The notes under the pieces were generated by a model that saw nothing but the letters and a program-made list of their open reading frames with translations, searched no databases and was not told where the DNA came from. A stretch of 28,741 nt of DNA, from contig JBBRUG010000029.1 in NCBI GenBank assembly GCA_038247995.1, positions 1 through 28,741 on the forward strand, written 5' to 3'. A program made the position numbers and the translations under genes. Shown in pieces: positions 6,082 to 11,906 of the stretch. This stretch comes from JBBRUG01 sp038247995. GTDB lineage: Bacteria; Chloroflexota; Chloroflexia; Chloroflexales; Chloroflexaceae. How positions within the stretch are numbered: position 1 is the first letter of the stretch; every line of letters begins with the position of its first letter.

Positions 6082-7302
6082 GTGGGCGAACTGATGCTTC
6101 CCATCCGTGCCGGCAGCAAACAATTGATCCGCGAGATCAACCAAGCGATTGTTCTGAATGCCGTACGGGTACAAGGATCGCTGGCGCGTACGGAGATTGC
6201 CCAGCATACCGGCTTGAGCCTGCCGACAATCTCCGGCATTACTGCCGAACTGATTGAGGCCGGTTTGCTGCACGAGCATTCTACCGGCGCCTCGACCGGC
6301 GGGCGGCGGCCCGTCTTGCTGATGCTGAACCGGGGCGCCGGTTACGCAGTGGGGATCAAACTCACCGAGGAAGTTGCGATTGCGGTGCTGACCGACCTGG
6401 AGGCGCAAGTAGTTGCGCGTCACGACACGCCGATTGCCGGGCACACACCTGAGGCGCTGACGACGACGATTGCCGCGATTGTGAAGGCGCTTACGCCGGC
6501 AGCGAATGGTCAGCCAATCTTCGGCGTTGGGATTGGCATGGCGGGCGTGATCGACCGCGACCGTGAGCGGGTGCGCTATGCCACTTACTACGGCTGGCGC
6601 GATGTGCCCTTCGGGGCAATGTTAGAGGCACGCCTGGATTTGCCGGTAGTCGTGGATAACGATGTGAATGCGCTGACGGCGGCCGAGCAGTGGTTTGGCG
6701 CTGCACGCGGCATCAGCGATGCCCTGGTAGTGAGCCTCGGGCGCGGCGTGGGCTTAGGAATGGTGCTCGACGGGCGCTTGTATCGCGGCAGTCGCGGTGG
6801 CGCGGGCGAGTTCGGTCACGTTACTGTTGTGCCCGATGGGCCACTGTGCGCCTGTGGCAAGCGCGGCTGTCTGGAGGCGCTCGTGAGCGACGGGTCGATC
6901 AGCCAGCGCGCCGCTGTAGCGCTCGGTTATCCGGTTGATATTCAGGCGGCAGTGAATGGCGCGCTTGGCGGCGACGCAGCCTTGCAAGCGATCTTTGCCG
7001 CTGCCGGGCGCACGTTAGGCACGGCAGTAGCGAACCTGGTGAATGTACTTAACCCCAGCCTGGTGGTGATCGGCGGTGAAGGTACGCGGGCTGGCGATCT
7101 GATTGTCGAGCCGTTCCGCCGTGCCTTGCGCGAGCATGCTTTTAATGGGCTTTACGATGATATGCAACTGGTGACCGAACCATGGGGCGATGAAGCCTGG
7201 GCCCGCGGCGCCGCCAGTTTGCTGCTTAGCGAGTTGTTCCAGCCGGCCTTGCGCCGTGGTGAAGAGGAACGACCGTCGCTGACTGTACGAGCGCATGCGT
7301 GA
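6082..7302 (+). CDS. ROK-family transcriptional regulator (NagC/XylR-type repressor)
   Basis: A 406-residue protein. Residues about 13-75 form a winged helix-turn-helix (ILNAVRVQGSLARTEIAQHTGLS-type segment, then PTISGITAELIEAGLL). The ROK sugar-binding domain follows, with FGVGIGMAGVIDRDRERV, the VVDNDVNALTAAEQWFG segment and the zinc motif GHVTVVPDG then CACGKRGCLEALVS. The Asp-Asn pair and CxCGxxGCxE cluster are intact, so inducer binding is expected. It heads the alpha-glucan transport and hydrolase genes and most likely represses them until glucose or an oligosaccharide binds. GTG 6082 has a GGTGA nine bases upstream; ATG 6094 is the alternative. An inverted repeat overlapping its own promoter suggests autoregulation. 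Confidence 0.9.
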   Translation: MGELMLPIRAGSKQLIREINQAIVLNAVRVQGSLARTEIAQHTGLSLPTISGITAELIEAGLLHEHSTGASTGGRRPVLLMLNRGAGYAVGIKLTEEVAIAVLTDLEAQVVARHDTPIAGHTPEALTTTIAAIVKALTPAANGQPIFGVGIGMAGVIDRDRERVRYATYYGWRDVPFGAMLEARLDLPVVVDNDVNALTAAEQWFGAARGISDALVVSLGRGVGLGMVLDGRLYRGSRGGAGEFGHVTVVPDGPLCACGKRGCLEALVSDGSISQRAAVALGYPVDIQAAVNGALGGDAALQAIFAAAGRTLGTAVANLVNVLNPSLVVIGGEGTRAGDLIVEPFRRALREHAFNGLYDDMQLVTEPWGDEAWARGAASLLLSELFQPALRRGEEERPSLTVRAHA

Positions 7303-7307
7303 GTTGG

Positions 7308-7339
7308 GACAGGGTGACAGGGTGACAGGGTGACACGGT
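7308..7339. repeat. Period-8 tandem array (GACAGGGT)
   Basis: Three exact GACAGGGT units and one GACACGGT unit, beginning right after the ROK stop codon. The reverse complement of this unit type reappears inside the GH31 gene at 12514-12545. Confidence 0.65.
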
Positions 7340-7360
7340 GATAGAGAGATAAGACCCGAT

Positions 7361-7422
7361 CTGTGTTCCTGTGTTCCTTTGTTTTTGGTTCAGTGGCTCA
7401 GTGGCTTAGTGCCTCAGTGAGC
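7361..7422. repeat. Two further period-8 arrays (TGTGTTCC, CAGTGGCT)
   Basis: TGTGTTCC occurs twice in tandem (7361-7376). Four units follow at 7391-7422: CAGTGGCT, CAGTGGCT, TAGTGCCT and CAGTGAGC. Confidence 0.55.
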
Positions 7423-7427
7423 TTTTT

Positions 7428-7439
7428 TTGAAGCTTCAA
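7428..7439. promoter_or_regulatory. 12-bp perfect palindrome, candidate operator of the transporter genes
   Basis: TTGAAGCTTCAA reads the same on both strands and lies 46 bp before the first permease start, behind a T run. It would be a suitable site for the ROK or a LacI-type regulator. Confidence 0.35.
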
Positions 7440-7485
7440 CTTTCTTCATTCAGTGATAGAAGTTTGCTCAGTGTGGAGGTTTTCC

Positions 7486-8367
7486 ATGGTCGGGACGCGC
7501 CCCTGGCGCCAGGCGGGCTGGCTAACCCTGTTTTTGCTCCCCGGGCTGGGCGGGTTGCTCATCTTCACGGTTATGCCGATCCTCGCCTCGCTGGTACTCA
7601 CCTTCTTCCGGTGGGATCTGCTCACGCCGCCGCAGTTCATCGGCGTGGCTAACTACACCCGCCTATTTGGTGATCAGGCCTTCTGGGTCGCGTTGCGGAA
7701 TACACTCACCTTTATTGTGGGCTACTTGCCGCTGGTGCTCGTGCTGGGTTTGGCGGTCGCTCTAGCGCTCAACGCGCCGTTGCGCGGGATCGGCCTGATC
7801 CGAACCGCATTCTTCCTGCCCGTCGTTTCATCATGGGTTGCAGTGGCCTTACTTTGGAGTTGGTTGTTCAACCCACGCTTCGGCCTGGTGAACTACCTGC
7901 TTAGCCTCGTCGGCATTGCCGGCCCCGGCTGGCTCTTCGACCCGCAATGGGCGATGCCGGCGATCATCCTCACCAGCGTCTGGAAAGATCTCGGCTTTGT
8001 GGTGGTGATTTTCCTCGCCGGGTTACAGGCCATTCCCAACGATTATTATGAGGCGGCGGGTCTTGACGGAGCTGGACGGGTTGCGCAGTTGCGCCACATC
8101 ACCCTGCCCCTACTCGCGCCCACCACCTTCTTCGTAACGATTATCTCGCTGATTAACTCCTTCCAGGTCTTCGATCAGGTCTGGGTGATGACCGGCGGCG
8201 GGCCGGCCGGGGCCACGACGGTGCTGGTTGAGCGCGTGGTTCGTCATGCCTTTAGTTATGGCGAAATGGGCTACGCCGCCACGATCTCCTGGGCGATTTT
8301 TGCCCTGGTATTCATCACCACGCTGGTTCAGTTGCGCTTGCAGCGCCGGGAGGCTTCGAATGCGTAG
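7486..8367 (+). CDS. Carbohydrate ABC transporter permease, MalF-like
   Basis: A 293-residue inner-membrane permease with about six membrane segments. The cytoplasmic EAA loop is seen as DYYEAAGLDGAGRVAQLRHI then TLPLLAPTTFF, the contact point for the ATPase, and the segment FDQVWVMTGGGPAGATT is typical of CUT1-family sugar permeases. ATG 7486 is chosen because GGAGG at 7475-7479 precedes it with six bases between; an upstream GTG frame (7453) lacks such a site. The end overlaps the second permease by 8 bp. Together with the second permease and the binding protein it would import an oligosaccharide. No ATP-binding subunit is encoded in the window, so a multitask MsmX-type ATPase is presumed. 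Confidence 0.93.
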   Translation: MVGTRPWRQAGWLTLFLLPGLGGLLIFTVMPILASLVLTFFRWDLLTPPQFIGVANYTRLFGDQAFWVALRNTLTFIVGYLPLVLVLGLAVALALNAPLRGIGLIRTAFFLPVVSSWVAVALLWSWLFNPRFGLVNYLLSLVGIAGPGWLFDPQWAMPAIILTSVWKDLGFVVVIFLAGLQAIPNDYYEAAGLDGAGRVAQLRHITLPLLAPTTFFVTIISLINSFQVFDQVWVMTGGGPAGATTVLVERVVRHAFSYGEMGYAATISWAIFALVFITTLVQLRLQRREASNA

Positions 8368-9262
8368 TATGGCGCCGACGAAAGACGATCCGGGACTGAA
8401 GGCTGTGCCGACACCCGACACGCAGCGGCGTACAGCAACGCGCAGGCGCATTCGCCCCGGCATCGTGTTGCGCTACCTGGTGCTGATCCTCAGCGGCGCG
8501 ACGATGATCTTGCCCTTCTTGTGGATGCTCACCACGTCGCTGAAGGCGCCGGGCGCAGTAATGACTATTCCGCCGGAGATTTTCCCCCGGCAGATCACGT
8601 TGGCGAGTTACATCCGCGTCGCGGAGACGGTTCCGCTGCTGCGCATGCTCGGCAACAGCATGATTGTGACCATCTTCAGCGTCGCCGGCCAAGTGGCCAC
8701 CAGCGCGCTCGCCGCGTATGCCTTTGCGCGGATGCAGTGGCGCGGCCGCGACACAGTCTTCATGATTTATCTGGCGACGTTGATGGTGCCGCAACAGGTG
8801 ACAATCACGCCGCTGTTCATTCTGATGCAGCGCCTGGGCTGGGTCGATACGTATCAGGGCCTGATTGCTCCCGGCATCGTGAGCGCGTTCGGTGTCTTCC
8901 TGTTGCGTCAGGCGATGCTGAGCGTGCCGCGTGAGTATGAAGAGGCGGCGCTGCTCGACGGCGGTACGCACTGGACGCTCTTCCGCCACGTTGCTTTGCC
9001 GCTGGTCGGCCCGGCGCTGGCCACGCTGGCCGTCTTCGCCACCATGAGCAGTTGGAACTCGTTCCTCTGGCCGCTCTTCATCACCCGCAATGAGCGGTTG
9101 ATGACCCTGCCGGTGGGACTGGCGCTTCTGCAAGGGCGCTACACCACCGAATGGGGCATGGTGATGGCCGGCGCAGTGATTACGGTCATTCCAATCATTC
9201 TGATTTATCTCGCCGCCCAGCGCTCATTCGTGCGCGGGGTAGCGCTCTCGGGGCTGAAGTGA
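8360..9262 (+). CDS. Carbohydrate ABC transporter permease, MalG-like
   Basis: A 300-residue permease partner. The first 40 residues are polar and basic (RRTATRRRIRPG), followed by the first helix YLVLILSGATMILPFLWML and the family motif TSLKAPG. The EAA loop reads EYEEAALLDGGTHWTLFRHV then ALPLVGPALAT, and the tail ends QRSFVRGVALSGLK, the usual end of MalG/UgpE-type proteins. ATG 8360 has GGGAGG at 8348-8353 and overlaps the MalF-like gene, indicating coupled translation. In-frame sequence before 8360 is only the shadow of the upstream gene. Substrate specificity must come from the binding protein that follows. Confidence 0.93.
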   Translation: MRSMAPTKDDPGLKAVPTPDTQRRTATRRRIRPGIVLRYLVLILSGATMILPFLWMLTTSLKAPGAVMTIPPEIFPRQITLASYIRVAETVPLLRMLGNSMIVTIFSVAGQVATSALAAYAFARMQWRGRDTVFMIYLATLMVPQQVTITPLFILMQRLGWVDTYQGLIAPGIVSAFGVFLLRQAMLSVPREYEEAALLDGGTHWTLFRHVALPLVGPALATLAVFATMSSWNSFLWPLFITRNERLMTLPVGLALLQGRYTTEWGMVMAGAVITVIPIILIYLAAQRSFVRGVALSGLK

Positions 9263-9272
9263 GGAGGCAGAT

Positions 9273-9375
9273 GAACAAAGGAACAAAGGAACGAAGGAAT
9301 CAATCCTTAGCACTTGATAGTGTTCCAAACGCATTTCGTTCTTAACTCTTTTGTTCTCTTGTTCCTACGTTCGTT
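9273..9375. repeat. Period-8 tandem array (GAACAAAG) with a degenerate reverse-complement array
   Basis: GAACAAAG, GAACAAAG and GAACGAAG run from 9273 to 9296. About 50 bp later a reverse-complement style stretch (TTTTGTTC, TCTTGTTCC, TTCGTTTGTCC; about 9346-9375) forms a loose inverted partner. It fills the spacer between the second permease and the binding protein gene. Confidence 0.55.
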
Positions 9376-9458
9376 TGTCCTCAGCACCGAGCCATAACCC
9401 GGTATTACTCGCCCGTTGCTCACCGGCCCGTTGTGTGTTCGAACCAAAGGAGGTTCCC

Positions 9459-10769
9459 ATGTTCGCCCGTTCTACCCGCTCGATCGCCCTGTTCGCCCTG
9501 ATCGCCATCCTGTTGGTTATCATCGCTGCCTGTGGCAGTGCGCCCGCCACTCCGGCCGCCCCGGCGCCGGAACAGCCCACCGCTGAGCAGCCTGCCGCCG
9601 CTGCCGAACCCGTCGAAATTACCTACTACACCTTCTCGGCTGCGCCCGACCAGCTCGGTACCCTCGATCAGATGATCGCCGCCTTTCAGACGGCCAATCC
9701 CAATATTACGGTGACGGTGGAGACGGCGCCGTTTGATCAGTACTTCACCCGCCTGCAGACGCTCATCGCCGGCGGCACGGCTCCCGACGTGTTCGAGTTG
9801 AACTACGAGAACTTCGTCAGCTACGCCAGCAAGGGCGTCCTGACCGACCTGACGCCGCTGGCTGCGGCGGAACCGGGCTTCGCCGACCGCTTCTACCCGC
9901 GCGCCTATGGTGCCTTTAGCCAGGACGGTAAGCAGTACGGTCTGCCGCAGAGCTTCTCGAACGTGGTGCTGTTCTATAACAAGGACCTTTTCGACGCTGC
10001 CGGTGTGGCGTACCCCACCGCCGACTGGACCTGGGAAGATGAGCTGGAAGCCGCTCAGGCGCTGACCAACCCGGCCGAAGGTGTGTGGGGCAGTTACAGC
10101 CCGATCCAGTTCTGGGAATTCTACAAGACCGCTGCCCAGAGTGGTTGTAATGTACTCGGTCCGAACGGCACGGTGACGATCAACCAGCCCGGTTGTGTCG
10201 AGTCGCTGACCTGGATGGTGGACAAGATCGGTGAGTATCAGGTAGCCCCGAGCGATGCCGATATGGCTGGCGTGTCGGACGGCGACCTGTTCAAGCAGGG
10301 CAAGATCGCGATGTTGCGCACCGGGATCTGGATGTTCGGCGCCTTCCAGGATGCGCCGTTCGCCTGGGACGTGGCGTTGGAGCCGGGCAACACGCAGAAG
10401 GCGCACCACTTCTTTGCCAACGGCGTGGCGGTTTCGGCCACCAGCGAAAAGCAAGAAGCGGCCTGGCAGTGGGCGCAGTTCTTCACCTCCAGCCAGGAAG
10501 CGGCCGAGTTGCGCGTGGCGGCCAGTTGGGAACTGCCGGCGCTGAACAACCAGGCCCTGTTCGATGAGTGGCTGGCGCTCAACCCGCCCGCCTCGCGCGA
10601 CGTAGTCTTTCAGGCTCTCGACAGCCTGGTGACGCCGCCGGTGATCGAGCAGCAGTCGCAGATGCAGGATGCGGTGAATACCCTGCTGGAGCAGGCCAAG
10701 CTCGGCTCGCTCACCCCGCAGGAAGCACTGGATCAGGCCAAGGTCGAGATCGAGGCGCTGCTGCCGTAG
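9459..10769 (+). CDS. Sugar ABC transporter substrate-binding lipoprotein
   Basis: A 436-residue extracellular solute-binding protein of the MalE-like family. The signal peptide ends in the lipobox IIAAC with the lipidated Cys at residue 25, followed by an Ala/Pro/Glu-rich linker (to about residue 50). The mature domain opens with ITYYTFSA and shows family segments ITVTVETAPFDQYFTRLQTL, GGTAPDVFELN, GLPQSFSNVVLFYNKDLFD and WTWEDELEAAQALT. A strong AAAGGAGG (9446-9453) supports ATG 9459. It follows its two permeases. A perfect 15-bp hairpin 12 bp after its stop probably protects this mRNA end and raises binding-protein output over the enzymes behind. The ligand is inferred to be an alpha-glucooligosaccharide, possibly cycloalternan, from the neighbours. 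Confidence 0.93.
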   Translation: MFARSTRSIALFALIAILLVIIAACGSAPATPAAPAPEQPTAEQPAAAAEPVEITYYTFSAAPDQLGTLDQMIAAFQTANPNITVTVETAPFDQYFTRLQTLIAGGTAPDVFELNYENFVSYASKGVLTDLTPLAAAEPGFADRFYPRAYGAFSQDGKQYGLPQSFSNVVLFYNKDLFDAAGVAYPTADWTWEDELEAAQALTNPAEGVWGSYSPIQFWEFYKTAAQSGCNVLGPNGTVTINQPGCVESLTWMVDKIGEYQVAPSDADMAGVSDGDLFKQGKIAMLRTGIWMFGAFQDAPFAWDVALEPGNTQKAHHFFANGVAVSATSEKQEAAWQWAQFFTSSQEAAELRVAASWELPALNNQALFDEWLALNPPASRDVVFQALDSLVTPPVIEQQSQMQDAVNTLLEQAKLGSLTPQEALDQAKVEIEALLP

Positions 10770-10780
10770 TCGCTCTGTAA

Positions 10781-10813
10781 GGCCGAAGCATTCGCAAAGC
10801 GAATGCTTCGGCC
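10781..10813. repeat. Perfect intercistronic hairpin (15-bp stem, 3-nt loop)
   Basis: GGCCGAAGCATTCGC (10781-10795) and GCGAATGCTTCGGCC (10799-10813) pair perfectly around AAA. No T-run follows, so it is more likely an mRNA-stabilising or processing hairpin than a terminator. GAAGCATTCGCAA recurs at 26564-26576. Confidence 0.7.
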
Positions 10814-10823
10814 CAACACTTCT

Positions 10824-11906
10824 ATGAATCTACACTCCCACAGCATAACAACCATCCTGGCGCATCAGTATACCAACGGCGCCTATGTCGCCTCGCCCAA
10901 CTTCGACACCTACGCCTACTCGTGGTTCCGCGACGGCAGCTTCATCGCCCACGCGATAGATCGCGCCGGAAAGCACGAAAGCGCGGCGGCCTTCCACCGC
11001 TGGGTCGGGCTGGTGCTGGCTAACCACGACGCGAAGCTTGCCGACATCACCCAGCGCCAGCTTGCGGGCGAACCGGTGGGCCTCGACGAGCAGATGCATA
11101 CGCGCTTCACGCTCGACGGCCACGAGAGCGCTGCCGAGTGGCCGAACTTTCAGCTCGACGGCTACGGCACCTGGCTCTGGGCCTTGGCCGATCACCTCAA
11201 CCGTACCGGCGATACGGCGCTCTACAGCAGCCTGCGCCCCGGTGTTGAACGGCTTGTGCACTACCTGCGCGCCTGCTGGGCCGACCCCTGCTACGATTGT
11301 TGGGAAGAGTTCGGCGATAAAATCCATACTGCTACGCTCGCCGCACTCTATGGCGGCCTGAGCGCTATCGGCGCATATGATTTGACCCTCGCCGATGAGA
11401 CGCCCAACCAGATCCGCGCCTTTGTGCTCGACAATTGCGTCGTCGATGGCCGGTTGGCCAAGTTTATCGGCAGCGACCTGGTTGACGCCAGCCTGCTCGG
11501 CGCGGCGACACCCTACGGCATGTTCAGCCCCGACGACCCAATCATGCGGGCCACGGTGGCAAAGATCGCGGCCGACCTGCACCATGGCGGCGTGCGACGC
11601 TATGTGGCCGACACCTACTATGGCGGCGGCGAGTGGGTGCTGTTGGCTGCCTGGTTGGGCTGGTATTATACCGACGCCGGTGCGCTCGACCGCGCCCAGG
11701 CGTTGTTCGCTTGGGTAGCTGCCCAGGCTGACGCTACGGGTAACCTGCCCGAGCAGATCTGCAACGAGCCGCTGGCTCCTGACTTCTACCAGCCGTGGGT
11801 CGAGCGCTGGGGCGCTGTCGCCTCGCCGCTGCTCTGGTCCCACGCCATGTATCTGATTCTGAGCGATGCCCTGGCCGTTCCGGCCGCAGAGGAGACTTCA
11901 CGATGA
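10824..11906 (+). CDS. Cytoplasmic GH15-family glycosidase (glucoamylase/isomaltose-type hydrolase)
   Basis: A 360-residue (alpha/alpha)6-barrel enzyme without signal peptide. GH15 features are the early SWFRDGSF segment, NFQLDGYGTWLWAL in the middle, CWEEFGDK with the probable general acid Glu161, and NLPEQI with the probable base Glu310 followed by ASPLLWSHAMYL. GH15 enzymes invert configuration and release beta-glucose from non-reducing ends. Set between a sugar importer and a cytoplasmic GH31 gene, it would finish imported alpha-glucosides, for example isomaltose-type fragments. It lacks the N-terminal beta-sandwich found in many bacterial glucoamylases and is short for the family. An in-frame ATG at 10803 lies inside the upstream hairpin, so 10824 is preferred; neither start has a clear RBS. 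The stop overlaps the next ATG. Confidence 0.8.
   Translation: MNLHSHSITTILAHQYTNGAYVASPNFDTYAYSWFRDGSFIAHAIDRAGKHESAAAFHRWVGLVLANHDAKLADITQRQLAGEPVGLDEQMHTRFTLDGHESAAEWPNFQLDGYGTWLWALADHLNRTGDTALYSSLRPGVERLVHYLRACWADPCYDCWEEFGDKIHTATLAALYGGLSAIGAYDLTLADETPNQIRAFVLDNCVVDGRLAKFIGSDLVDASLLGAATPYGMFSPDDPIMRATVAKIAADLHHGGVRRYVADTYYGGGEWVLLAAWLGWYYTDAGALDRAQALFAWVAAQADATGNLPEQICNEPLAPDFYQPWVERWGAVASPLLWSHAMYLILSDALAVPAAEETSR

Noticed and set aside
7308..7422. Octamer arrays as a CRISPR array
   Set aside because: Units are 8 bp and contiguous, without spacers and without cas genes; they are simple tandem repeats.
7453..7485. Longer N-terminus for the MalF-like permease (GTG 7453)
   Set aside because: The GGAGG at 7475-7479 lies inside this extension and is correctly spaced for ATG 7486.
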